From Pseudomonadales bacterium (GTDB lineage: Bacteria > Pseudomonadota > Gammaproteobacteria > Pseudomonadales > Azotimanducaceae), in contig JAHRVQ010000037.1 in the NCBI GenBank assembly GCA_019090615.1, forward strand, positions 1 through 64,000: DNA of 64,000 nt. The letters are read 5' to 3'. Shown here piece by piece: positions 18,239 to 26,705 of the stretch; position 1 is the first letter of the stretch; every line of letters starts with the position of its first letter. A program made the position numbers and the translations under genes. The notes below the pieces were generated by a model, which did no database searches, had not been told where the DNA came from, and worked only from the letters and a program-made list of their open reading frames with translations.

Positions 18239-19020
18239 TAACGAAACAAATCCATATCTTTTGGTCTAATTAACGGGCCAACACCCCGCTTATCTTTATC
18301 TTCAGGCTCACAAGGTTTGTATCCCTTGACTAATACTACCGGTACTTTTTCAGTAGTTTGCCCCATCACCAGAGAGGCACCGGCTGCCAATTCATCGGCC
18401 GCAGCAACCTGAGTCACCATAAGTTCTCGGCCATATATATCGGAGCCGCCAATATAATCCTCAAGCGCAGTTAAGCCCGCCACACCGATTGATAAACCAA
18501 GCGTGCCATTACGCCAGGCTCGGCCCAAACTATCATTTATTATAACGCCAACATTAACTCCACTAATATCGTGTATTGACTGGCGAATTTTACCCGCACT
18601 TTTATCCGGGTCTAACGGCAATAATAAACAAGACAAATCATCTTCCCCGAGCAGCGGGATATTCGACTGATCGATACCCGCGTTAGCCTGCACAAAGCCC
18701 AGTTTATGCTCAACGATTAAAACACCCCGGCGTTTCCTAACAACTTCACTGGATTCATCCAAAATTGCCTGAACTTTACGTGGGTCTTTATCCACCTCGG
18801 CTGCAATCTGCAACGCTTCCTCACCAGGGCAGACTTGACCTAGATCTAAATACCGGTCTTCTGCTTTCGATATAATTTTTTGCGCTATCACTAAAACATC
18901 GTCTTGTTGCAGGTTTTCACCCATCGTTACAATCGCGTTCGAGATAAGCTCAGCAATATCATCCCCTGGTTCTACCATAGGAATATTCGGCACGCCAATA
19001 AATCGTAATTCCACGATCAA
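18238..19020 (-). CDS. cofE: F420-0:gamma-glutamyl ligase CofE
   Basis: 260 residues, the stand-alone ligase form: VPNIPMVEPGDDIAELI, ALQIAAEVDKDPRKVQAILDESSEVVR, GVIINDSLGRAWRNGTLGLSIGVAGL and YGRELMVTQVAAADELAAGASLVMGQ are typical of CofE/FbiB. It adds glutamates to F420-0 with GTP. The C-terminal FMN-reductase domain found in mycobacterial FbiB, which reduces dehydro-F420-0, is absent. If CofC uses PEP here, that reduction must come from elsewhere. It overlaps npdG by 4 nt (ATGA). Confidence 0.93.
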   Translation of the reverse strand: MIVELRFIGVPNIPMVEPGDDIAELISNAIVTMGENLQQDDVLVIAQKIISKAEDRYLDLGQVCPGEEALQIAAEVDKDPRKVQAILDESSEVVRKRRGVLIVEHKLGFVQANAGIDQSNIPLLGEDDLSCLLLPLDPDKSAGKIRQSIHDISGVNVGVIINDSLGRAWRNGTLGLSIGVAGLTALEDYIGGSDIYGRELMVTQVAAADELAAGASLVMGQTTEKVPVVLVKGYKPCEPEDKDKRGVGPLIRPKDMDLFR

Positions 19021-19688
19021 TCCGCCTTTGGCTCGCCCGTGATGATAATCCCGGCACCATCAATGCCATGATGGCGGTTTATAGTAATCAGGATGGAAGT
19101 CATCGCTTCAGCAGCTGCAGCATTTGCTAAGGGACCCGCGTGCCAACCCTTTAAACCTACAGCCTTAACCAGATCAATAACCGTCTGCCTGGCCGCTCGT
19201 TTGTTGCCTGTCACCAACACATCACACTCTATTTTATGATCTTCCTGTAAATGACTGGCGCCTACATTTTGAAAAGCAGAAACAACCTGCACATCTGGAC
19301 CCAACATCGTTTGCGCCATCATCGCAGCGGAACCTTGTTCTGGCAGTTGCACTGTACCCACTTTCGGCGGAACCAACGGCACAGTAACATCAATAAGGAT
19401 TTTCCCCGACAAGCCTTTCTGGACAGTCTCCAAGGTACTTAACTGATGCGAAAACGGCACAGTTAAAACCACCAGGTCGGCCCGAGTTGCGGCCTCGAGG
19501 TTTTCATACCCCGTGACATTCAAATCTGGAAATTCTTCTAGCAACGCACCTGCAGCTGCCTCTCCTTTTGCCAAGGTGCGAGAGCCAATCAAAATCTGGT
19601 AGCCAGCCCTGGACCACTGCCTGGCCAAACCTCCACCAAGATCACCAGTACCACCAAGAATCGCTATGGATTCAATCTTCTCTGTCAT
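19017..19688 (-). CDS. npdG: F420-dependent NADP reductase
   Basis: About 223 residues from the ATG at 19688, which follows a purine-rich site (GGTGGAAAGAA). The frame is open 16 codons further upstream without support. The Rossmann motif ILGGTGDLGGGLARQW, the GSRTLAKGE NADP region, VVLTVPFSHQL, and the C-terminal LITINRHHGIDGAGIIITGEP are those of NpdG/Fno. It exchanges hydride between NADPH and F420, supplying F420H2 for the LLM oxidoreductases. It is the first gene of the npdG-cofE-cofD operon. Confidence 0.92.
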   Translation of the reverse strand: MTEKIESIAILGGTGDLGGGLARQWSRAGYQILIGSRTLAKGEAAAGALLEEFPDLNVTGYENLEAATRADLVVLTVPFSHQLSTLETVQKGLSGKILIDVTVPLVPPKVGTVQLPEQGSAAMMAQTMLGPDVQVVSAFQNVGASHLQEDHKIECDVLVTGNKRAARQTVIDLVKAVGLKGWHAGPLANAAAAEAMTSILITINRHHGIDGAGIIITGEPKAD

Positions 19689-20046
19689 TTCTTTCCACCT
19701 AACTATTGTGTGCACCTGACTAATATTTCTACCCAACTATTATTTTCACTCGGGCAGGATTTTCACTCGGCAAGTCTTTGCCTACTAATTTCAGCCAATT
19801 ACTCTGTTACTTAAATTTTTTTGGGCATGCACTTATAAAATGCCCCATGAAAGGTAATTATAGCAACCATGCCGCTTAATCTTTGAACTGGCAAGCATAG
19901 CGAGACCTCTCATCCAGGAACAGGGGTAAATAGTAAAGGGCAGAGACCAAGATCAGAATTACTAGTAATTATTGCCCAATCCCACAAAGCAAACAACCGC
20001 CAGCAATCAAACTAGCACAATCAGTCACTGGAAAATCGAACTGTAA
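19689..20046. promoter_or_regulatory. gene-free stretch upstream of npdG operon
   Basis: The 358 bp lie between the trmY-like stop and the npdG start. It should contain the npdG-cofE-cofD promoter and the trmY-like terminator. A small repeat (CACTCGGGCAGGATTTTCACTCGGCAAG) occurs at about 19745-19773 as two TTTTCACTCGG copies. No RNA gene was seen. Confidence 0.4.
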
Positions 20047-20652
20047 TCAATCTACAGCTATCCGCCTGTCATATTCGTTCTGAATCAACACCACACATTG
20101 CGACGCATGTAACATAGTAGGACCCAGAGAAATGTTTCTGACGCCCTGTCGGCGTAATGATTTAAATGTTTTTCTAGGCATGGGAATATGATCAGTTAGT
20201 ATATATACCGCACTTTGTTCCAACTCCAGGTCTCTAACGTCCTCACCTTTTTTATCCAATAAATATACTCGCTGATTTTGTACTCTAGCTTTTATAAGGT
20301 GCTCAAAGCTAATTGCCTGAATCTGGATACCATTCGCCATTTCAACCGTGCATTCTTTTTCCAAATTTGCCGCCGCCTTCAGGCACTCAGCTATAACAGC
20401 CAACAATCCGGTTTCTGTTAAGCCTGGTAATGATCCCATTGATTCCCCCTTCAAGCTAATAGCCCGCGAAAAATCTCTGGAATCCTCCAGTACCAATGTA
20501 AGCGTTGTATCCTTGCGATGCCCTTTCGATACAAACAATGTATTTATCATGATCTGCGCAAGATATTCGACATGTGCCGACGTACCCACCGCACGCAGAA
20601 ATTGGCCCGCATCGGTCGGCGCTTGCCTGGCTCGAATTATATATTCTGGCAT
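20047..20652 (-). CDS. TrmY/COG1901-like SPOUT methyltransferase
   Basis: 201 residues matching the COG1901/UPF0217 family: IIRARQAPTDAGQFLRAVG, HVEYLAQIMINTLFVSKGHRKDTTLTLVLE, LLAVIAECL, ISFEHLIK, and the SPOUT knot region VYILTDHIPMPRKTFKSLRRQGVRNISLGP..LHASQCVVLIQNE. Archaeal TrmY methylates N1 of pseudouridine-54 in tRNA. Bacterial members exist, but their RNA target is not established, so the substrate is uncertain. It is a single gene at the end of the F420 block, also on the minus strand. Confidence 0.83.
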   Translation of the reverse strand: MPEYIIRARQAPTDAGQFLRAVGTSAHVEYLAQIMINTLFVSKGHRKDTTLTLVLEDSRDFSRAISLKGESMGSLPGLTETGLLAVIAECLKAAANLEKECTVEMANGIQIQAISFEHLIKARVQNQRVYLLDKKGEDVRDLELEQSAVYILTDHIPMPRKTFKSLRRQGVRNISLGPTMLHASQCVVLIQNEYDRRIAVD

Positions 20653-21593
20653 TATTTCCCTTATATCGTTTGCCTGTGGCTGTGGCTTTTTTCATTCTAA
20701 ATTGGGTGTTTACACTCAGGCATTAACGCTATTTTAGCATTCGACAAGGCTACACATTACTCATCACTACCGGTTTCGTCCGAAAAACCTGAACACGCCT
20801 AATTTTTTGGCGAAACCTGTGGATAAGTCTGGTGATAAGTTTTTTAACCTGCCGCATACGCCTTCGACTCTGAGGTCAAGAACAATTGTACCAACCTGTT
20901 AAATACAATATATTTCCTATATTAATCAATAACTTAAAGCCCAAAAATAGAAGCAGATGGCTTTCGCTTAGCATAACTCATAGCATCCAGGCAAATTTTT
21001 TATATTGTGAATAAGTCAGGTCTTGAAAATTCCAAATAGCCTACTAAACTAGCGCAAACAAGCTTGTTAACGTCGATTAATCGACATCTGACCCCGAATA
21101 TTTCCAATTTTTCTTCGAAATTAATAGGCTATAATCGAATTTACAACCTACCTTATATTCCTTCCATATTTTCGAAGCCTTCATAGCAAGCCTTCATAGC
21201 AAGTCTTCAAATGGTGATTTACAGGACACCACCCTGTTGCTAAAGATTACTGATACAAAAGCCTATTGAGCAGACTATTTTAATGCCACTCCAGACATAT
21301 TATTTTGACCAAAAGCCGATTACAAAACCCACCTGGATCTCAAAGCCATATCCTCTCGTCAGCAAGTACAATTTGTTATTGGAGCGCTTATTTGGGTTCC
21401 TTATTGCGTTGAGTTTTTCAAATCCAGGCGTTTTATATGGCCCTTTTTATTACGTTTTATTCCTCAAGAAAGGACCCAGGTTTAGAATCCAGCGCAATAT
21501 TATCAATCGGGGTCTTGAAGCGCTATTATCCAGTTTAATGCACACCTCAAATGCCCAACGGCAGACCAGGGTGAACCTAATTTCGGGGTGAAA
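20653..21593. other. long intergenic region holding a solitary DnaA/IHF-type module
   Basis: 940 bp without a credible gene; an open frame at 21283-21591 shows no family or composition support. It holds the DnaA/IHF-like module at 20818-21014, a perfect 14-bp palindrome GTCGATTAATCGAC at 21072-21085, and a short tandem repeat (CTTCATAGCAAG, about 21178-21208). Confidence 0.6.
20818..21014. promoter_or_regulatory. solitary DnaA-box / IHF-site module
   Basis: TGTGGATAA at 20818-20826 (exact DnaA box TTATCCACA on the minus strand) is followed 12 bp on by TGGTGATAA at 20830-20838. The sequence AATCAATAACTTA at 20924-20936 fits the IHF consensus WATCAANNNNTTR exactly, 106 bp from the first box. 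TGTGAATAA at 21006-21014 (box TTATTCACA) lies 82 bp further. Order and spacing are nearly those of the four tandem units at 42.6-44.2 kb, though the rest of the sequence has diverged. A role in DnaA control is inferred. Confidence 0.6.
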
Positions 21594-23396
21594 ATGAGTA
21601 TCGTAAATTTTATTGAAGATCTAACAATGCTGGCCAAATCAGCGCTCAGCAAATCGCCAGACCCAACCACTGTATGCTCTTTACCTCTGGTGGTACAGCA
21701 ACATGCCAGCAGCACCCCCAATGCCATTGCATTACTTTGTGACGCTAAAATTATTAGCTGGCAAGAACTAAATGACAATGCCAACAGAGTGGCGGCACTA
21801 CTTAAAAAAGAAGGTATCAGCAAGGGAGATTGCGTCAGTTTGTTCATGCAAAACCGCATGGAATTTGTTGCCTGCGTTTTGGGCATACATAAGCTAGGCG
21901 CAATTGCTGGCCTGATTAATACCAATTTAGGCAACCAGCAACTAACCCACTGCATTAGTTTGATAAATTCGAAAAAGTGTATTTTCGGCGAAGAACTCAC
22001 CGAGCCTCTGAATGAAATCCGACATACGCTTGAGCTAAAACATGCCAATGACTACTTATATGTCAATGACGGCACTAACAATCCCGCACCAGAATGGGCA
22101 ATAGACCTTAATCCATCAGACAGCACAACAAAGGCTGCCAACCCTGCCATAGTAGACAGCCTGACATTATCGGACAAAGCGCTTTATATCTTCACCTCTG
22201 GTACCACCGGACTACCAAAAGCTGCAGTAATATCGAATATGCGCTTCCTGCCTATTGCAGCCATGTCAGCCGATAAACTACTAAGAATTAACCCTTCTGA
22301 TCGAGTTTATAACTGCCTGCCGCTATATCATGGTACTGGCCTGACGATAGGACTAGCGGCTGCATTTCATGCCGGAGCCTCCACGGTAATAAAGCGCAAA
22401 CTTTCTGTTAGCGCATTCTGGGACGATATTCGACACTATCAATGCACCAGTTTTGTCTATATTGGAGAATTTATTCGTTATCTAATGAGCCGCCCAGCAA
22501 AGGACAATGATGCTGACAATCCGGTTAGAACAATCGTTGGCAACGGCCTCCGCCCCGATATTTGGCAGGCATTTAAAAAACGCTTCGATATCCCACGTAT
22601 TGGTGAGTTTTACGCCGCCAGTGAGGGCAACGGGGGCTTCGCAAACGTGTTAAATAAAGATTGCACGGTAGGCCTGGGGGTCGCGCCAGTTAAACTCGCA
22701 GAATACGATATCGTAAAGGATCAATTAGTCATAGATAGCAACGGGCACTGTATCGAAGTCAAAGAGGGCCAGGCAGGCTTACTACTGATAGAAATCACTA
22801 AAGACTCAACCTATGAAGGTTATACCAGTGATTCGGCCTCAAAGAAAAAGGTAGTGCAAAATGCCTTTGCAACAGGCGACCAATACTTTAATAGTGGCGA
22901 CCTTATGAAAACTGTTGAGGTTGGATTTGCCTTCGGCCAGAAACATTATCAATTTGTAGATCGCGTCGGCGATACCTTTCGTTGGAAGAGCGAAAATGTT
23001 TCGACCAACGAAGTCGCTGAGTGCCTAAATAATTACCACGAGATTCAATTTGCCAATATCTATGGTGTTCAGATACCCAACACTGATGGCCGCGCAGGCA
23101 TGGCAGCTATAGTTTTGAACGACAACAAACCAGCTCAAACACTAGATTTACAGGCGCTGACAGACCATATAAAAAGCAACCTGCCTTCCTACGCCAGGCC
23201 CATTTTCATCAGAGTACTGGAAAACCTGCCCACCACCACAACTCATAAGCTACAAAAAAATGACCTGCGCGAACATGCCTTTCATCTTGACAAGGTAGAT
23301 GACATGATTTTTGTCACGAAACCTGGAGAACCTTGTTACAGCCGCCTGGATAATGAATTTTACAACCAGATTATGCAGGGTAAAGTCGCGTTTTAA
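21594..23396 (+). CDS. long/very-long-chain acyl-CoA synthetase (FATP/FadD6 type)
   Basis: About 600 residues of the AMP-forming acyl-CoA synthetase superfamily: P-loop-like YIFTSGTTGLPKAAVISN, LPLYHGTGLTIGLAAAF, EFYAASEGNGGFANV, the FNSGDLM and FVDRVGDTFRWKSENVSTNEVAE motifs, and C-terminal LPTTTTHKLQKNDLR with the catalytic lysine region. SEGN and RVGDTFRWKGEN are hallmarks of the FATP/VLACS subgroup. It activates fatty acids for degradation or lipid synthesis. ATG 21594 is preferred over a GTG at 21588 because GGGGTG sits just upstream as a ribosome-binding site. Confidence 0.88.
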   Translation: MSIVNFIEDLTMLAKSALSKSPDPTTVCSLPLVVQQHASSTPNAIALLCDAKIISWQELNDNANRVAALLKKEGISKGDCVSLFMQNRMEFVACVLGIHKLGAIAGLINTNLGNQQLTHCISLINSKKCIFGEELTEPLNEIRHTLELKHANDYLYVNDGTNNPAPEWAIDLNPSDSTTKAANPAIVDSLTLSDKALYIFTSGTTGLPKAAVISNMRFLPIAAMSADKLLRINPSDRVYNCLPLYHGTGLTIGLAAAFHAGASTVIKRKLSVSAFWDDIRHYQCTSFVYIGEFIRYLMSRPAKDNDADNPVRTIVGNGLRPDIWQAFKKRFDIPRIGEFYAASEGNGGFANVLNKDCTVGLGVAPVKLAEYDIVKDQLVIDSNGHCIEVKEGQAGLLLIEITKDSTYEGYTSDSASKKKVVQNAFATGDQYFNSGDLMKTVEVGFAFGQKHYQFVDRVGDTFRWKSENVSTNEVAECLNNYHEIQFANIYGVQIPNTDGRAGMAAIVLNDNKPAQTLDLQALTDHIKSNLPSYARPIFIRVLENLPTTTTHKLQKNDLREHAFHLDKVDDMIFVTKPGEPCYSRLDNEFYNQIMQGKVAF

Positions 23397-23459
23397 AGGC
23401 TAAAGGTTTTGTTACTTATATTTGCTAGCGATGCTGCCAGTTATATTAACGGCGCTTAT

Positions 23460-23510
23460 AAATTTACTTTGTAAGATCACTTGATAAGATCACTTGATAA
23501 GATAGGCGCC
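23460..23510. repeat. 14-bp tandem repeat upstream of dsbA
   Basis: AAGATCACTTGAT is repeated twice plus a partial third copy in about 23474-23505, within the 220-bp spacer between the acyl-CoA synthetase and dsbA genes. It is one of many short tandem duplications in this window. Confidence 0.7.
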
Positions 23511-23618
23511 CGAACAGGAAATATGCTAACAGGGTCGATATTGGCGAAAATATTCACAGCTATCCTAACCAGCCAATTATCGTTATTATTAAAGTTGACG
23601 ATCTGGAAGGAATAGATA

Positions 23619-24311
23619 ATGAGTAAAAAACAATCTCGCCTGCTCATGCAACAAAAACTTGCACTGGGCTCGCTGATCACGTTGGTCGCAGGTATTCTGA
23701 TCTATTTTACAATTATCATTGAAACCACAGGACCAGCGGGTGCATTTGTTGAGGGTGAACACTATTTCCTGCTTGATACACCAAGAAGAATCCATACTGA
23801 TAAAATTGAAATCATGGAATTTTTCTCTTATGGCTGCATCCACTGCTTTAACTTTGATGACGAACTCACAGAATGGGTACAGACCAATGAAACTCGGATC
23901 AACTTCGTTAGAAACCCATTGGTAGCAAATGAATCGTGGCGCATACTAGGCCAAGCATACTACACCATGGAAGAACTAGGGGACCTTAACGTAAACCACA
24001 ACAAATTGTTCCAGGAACTGCATGTTGCCAGAAGGGTATTGAGTTCAGGAATGGCACTGGCGGGGTTCCTAACCAATAACGCTGAGTCAAAAGCTACTTT
24101 TATTAGTACTTTCAATTCATCATCAGTGACCGCCAAAGTAAACAGAGCCGATGCACTCGCCAGACGTTTCAAAATATCCAGCGTGCCTAATATCGTGGTG
24201 AACGGGAAATACCTTGTCAAAGCCACTCGCGACATCACCTTCTCCGGGATGCTAGAAGTTATGGATTTTCTGGTCCAGAAAGAATTGCAATCACGGCAAA
24301 ACAGCAGCTAA
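23619..24311 (+). CDS. DsbA-family thiol:disulfide oxidoreductase
   Basis: 230 residues. Residues about 13-32 form a hydrophobic N-terminal segment (signal or anchor). The thioredoxin-like fold has the active site GCIHC (about residues 74-78), and the cis-proline loop is SSVPNIVVNGKY. The central helical insertion (ESWRILGQAYYTMEELGDLN...LFQELHVARRVL) is typical of DsbA. It oxidises cysteine pairs in periplasmic proteins. CIHC is a variant of the usual CPHC and would alter redox potential. A GGAA-type ribosome-binding site precedes ATG 23619. It is convergent with the YciI-like gene. Confidence 0.88.
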   Translation: MSKKQSRLLMQQKLALGSLITLVAGILIYFTIIIETTGPAGAFVEGEHYFLLDTPRRIHTDKIEIMEFFSYGCIHCFNFDDELTEWVQTNETRINFVRNPLVANESWRILGQAYYTMEELGDLNVNHNKLFQELHVARRVLSSGMALAGFLTNNAESKATFISTFNSSSVTAKVNRADALARRFKISSVPNIVVNGKYLVKATRDITFSGMLEVMDFLVQKELQSRQNSS

Positions 24312-24395
24312 AACAAGTCTGTGATTCGTATTTTTTTCAGCGCCGGAGCAAAATATTCTATTGCTATTATTGACGAAAAAACAACTGACAGCCTG

Positions 24396-24905
24396 TCATT
24401 TGGGCAAATTGAGGGGACCAACAGGGTTTCTCTGTTCAACTTTAAAGGGCTGAGCCGGATCAACCTCAGGCACTTTTAAGCGAAACCTGCGTACCGAGGA
24501 TAGCTGAACATCCCAGCCACTCACCGTAGCATTTAGTAATCCGCTCACCACAGCTGGGTCTTTACGCGCCAGCTTTTTTGCCGCCGGCAGGGAACTTTCC
24601 CTGATAATTATCAGCTCACCCGCTCGATCAAGCAGCGGCCCCGCCATTACAATAATACTGTTTTTATAAAGATAATCTAGATAACTTGTATGACCCGCCA
24701 TGCCAATTTGCGATTCGTCTGCCACTGAATTGTCCCAGTTTACGCCAGACGAATATTCAAGCACGAAATATCGTTGCTCTTCTGCTATCGCTGGATCGAT
24801 AAAAACAACCACTGACACAACTAACGACACAACTATCCGTACAACTATCCGTACAACTATCCGTGCAACTACCTGCTCAACGAAATAATTCACCCAATTT
24901 AGCAT
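24396..24905 (-). CDS. secreted YciI-like protein
   Basis: 169 residues. The N-terminal about 42 residues act as a signal sequence whose hydrophobic core is built from the 12-bp tandem repeat encoding RIVV (three near copies, then SLVV), ending at AIA. Residues about 44-140 match the YciI-related fold (RYFVLEYSSGVNW...HTSYLDYLYKNSIIVMAGPLLD..GELIII). YciI proteins are small ferredoxin-like-fold enzymes or binding proteins of mostly unknown activity, and a secreted version is uncommon. It lies 23 nt downstream of the FmdB-like gene and may share its transcript with the acyl-CoA dehydrogenase. Confidence 0.7.
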   Translation of the reverse strand: MLNWVNYFVEQVVARIVVRIVVRIVVSLVVSVVVFIDPAIAEEQRYFVLEYSSGVNWDNSVADESQIGMAGHTSYLDYLYKNSIIVMAGPLLDRAGELIIIRESSLPAAKKLARKDPAVVSGLLNATVSGWDVQLSSVRRFRLKVPEVDPAQPFKVEQRNPVGPLNLPK

Positions 24906-24928
24906 CCGTACATTCCTCTCCTGCTAAC

Positions 24929-25270
24929 TTAATCAGCAATCTTTTTATGTAGATGTGGCATCGATTCTGCTTCACCTGCCCGCATATAACGTTTTTCACT
25001 ACCGGATCGGGTTACGTTTTCATAGACACCATCATCCCGTTTCACCAATTTGGTAAACCCAAGACCTTTCAGACCGCTATTCCCAATTGGCGTTGCAGTC
25101 ATCGGCGGGGTTGTAATAATTCTTTTGACAGGCGTATCAGGTGAAATTCCACCCAAATCAATAGCCGCCAAATTACAGACCTCACCCCAGGTCTCCAGTT
25201 TGGTAGAAATCCTATGTACAACTTCAATTATTTGTTGGTTCTGTTCACAATAATAATCGTATCGCGGCAT
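24929..25270 (-). CDS. FmdB-like (degenerate zinc-ribbon) protein
   Basis: About 113 residues from the ATG at 25270; MPRYDYYCEQ is the usual family start, so the upstream frame to 25324 is discarded. The N-terminus resembles FmdB zinc-ribbon proteins but keeps only two cysteines (C8, C32) where four ligands are normal. VKRIITTPPMTATPIGNSG follows, with a charged C-terminus. It lies between an acyl-CoA dehydrogenase and a YciI-like gene. The function is unknown; metal binding is doubtful with two cysteines. Confidence 0.65.
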   Translation of the reverse strand: MPRYDYYCEQNQQIIEVVHRISTKLETWGEVCNLAAIDLGGISPDTPVKRIITTPPMTATPIGNSGLKGLGFTKLVKRDDGVYENVTRSGSEKRYMRAGEAESMPHLHKKIAD

Positions 25271-25360
25271 ATCGTTCCTTTTTGGCCTTGCTCCGCATGC
25301 AGTAAGCATAACAGCATTGTTCACAACAGCATTGTTTTTAGCGACATAGTGCTTGCCTTG

Positions 25361-26515
25361 CTAACGGCCAACTAAACTACGCGATATCAACTCTTTCATA
25401 ATCTCAGAGGTACCGCCATATATTCGTTGGATTCGCGCATCGACAAATGCCCGTGATATCTTATATTCACGCATATAGCCATAACCTCCAAATAATTGCA
25501 GACACCGATCTGCAACAGTACCCTGCATTTCACTGGCAGCCAATTTACACATAGAAGCTTCCTCGGTTGAAAGCTCCCCGTTGACAAATTTAGCAGTATA
25601 TTTCTCGGCCATTGCTTTATTCAGCTCGATTTCCGTTTTCATATCAGCAAGGATATACCGCGTATTCTGAAATTTGGCAATAGACTCACCAAAGGCCTTT
25701 CTTTCCAGCGTATATTCTATAGTCTGCTGCAACATACCTTCGGCAGCTGCGACTGCACCTACCCCCAGGATCAGCCTTTCCCGGGGCAATTCGTTCATTA
25801 AATTATAGAAACCCTTTCCTTCGGAGCCGAGTATGTCTGTGGCCTGCACTCTGACATCGGTGAAAAACATTTCAGAAGTATCCCCTGAATGTAAACCCAT
25901 TTTCTCTAAGTTGCGCCCCTTCTCAAACCCTGGCAAATGACAATCAACGGTGAATAATGTCATACCTTTCGCACCTGCTTTAGGGTCCGTTTTGGTTGCA
26001 AGCACAATAACATCTGCATGTTGCCCATTGGTTATGAAGGTTTTTTGGCCATTTATCAGATATCCGTCGCCATCCTTTATCGCACTGGTTTTCATGGCTT
26101 GTAAGTCACTACCTGCAGCGGGTTCAGTCATGCCAATCGCACCTACCGCTTCTCCGGATACCATTTTAGGTATCCATTGGGCACGTTGCTCCTCCGTGCC
26201 CAGATTGAGTATATAGGGCGCCACGATATCCGAATGTACAGAGACGCCTGAACTTAATGCGCCATAACCCATCCTCGCCATTTCTTCGACAACAACGCAA
26301 CTTAGCTCAAACGATGCATCATAACCGCCATATTCTGAGGGCATATCAACACAAAGAAAGCCATTTTCCCCCATCAAATTCCACAATTCCCTCGGCCATA
26401 TTTCCGCTCTTTCCCATTCATCATAAAAAGGCTCAACCTCCTTTTCGAGAAATTTGACCACGCTGGCTCTAAACAATTCCTTTTCACCCGCATCCAAATC
26501 TATAGATTTACTCAT
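25361..26515 (-). CDS. acyl-CoA dehydrogenase
   Basis: 384 residues, full-length acyl-CoA dehydrogenase: MTEPAAGSDLQAMKT and KTFITNGQHADV (flavin/substrate motifs), ERKAFGESIAKFQNTRY, QLFGGYGYMREYKISRAFVDARIQRIYGGTSEIM. The C-terminal GGTSEI replaces the EGT catalytic glutamate of medium-chain enzymes, so the base is probably the glutamate in NELPRERL, as in long-chain and isovaleryl-type enzymes. It introduces the 2,3 double bond in beta-oxidation or branched-chain breakdown. It is divergent from the MBL-cNMP gene across 190 bp. Confidence 0.93.
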   Translation of the reverse strand: MSKSIDLDAGEKELFRASVVKFLEKEVEPFYDEWERAEIWPRELWNLMGENGFLCVDMPSEYGGYDASFELSCVVVEEMARMGYGALSSGVSVHSDIVAPYILNLGTEEQRAQWIPKMVSGEAVGAIGMTEPAAGSDLQAMKTSAIKDGDGYLINGQKTFITNGQHADVIVLATKTDPKAGAKGMTLFTVDCHLPGFEKGRNLEKMGLHSGDTSEMFFTDVRVQATDILGSEGKGFYNLMNELPRERLILGVGAVAAAEGMLQQTIEYTLERKAFGESIAKFQNTRYILADMKTEIELNKAMAEKYTAKFVNGELSTEEASMCKLAASEMQGTVADRCLQLFGGYGYMREYKISRAFVDARIQRIYGGTSEIMKELISRSLVGR

Positions 26516-26705
26516 AAACGCCTCTGTTCTTCGTAATTGTCGAAAAAACGATCTACCATAAAATTTTATTCAACTTGCGTGTATTCTAGGACTTTAACTC
26601 AATAAATTCGACCAGCCTAAACAACTAAAACTTGTATTATTTACCCTTCCCCCACCTGCCTGCATTGGTTACACTGACCGCTAACCTATTTCCAGTAGAT
26701 ATTCT

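Noticed and set aside
21283-21591. 102-codon frame upstream of the acyl-CoA synthetase
   Set aside because: Composition is not protein-like in domain terms and no family resemblance; the synthetase has its own ribosome-binding site after it. Left as non-coding.
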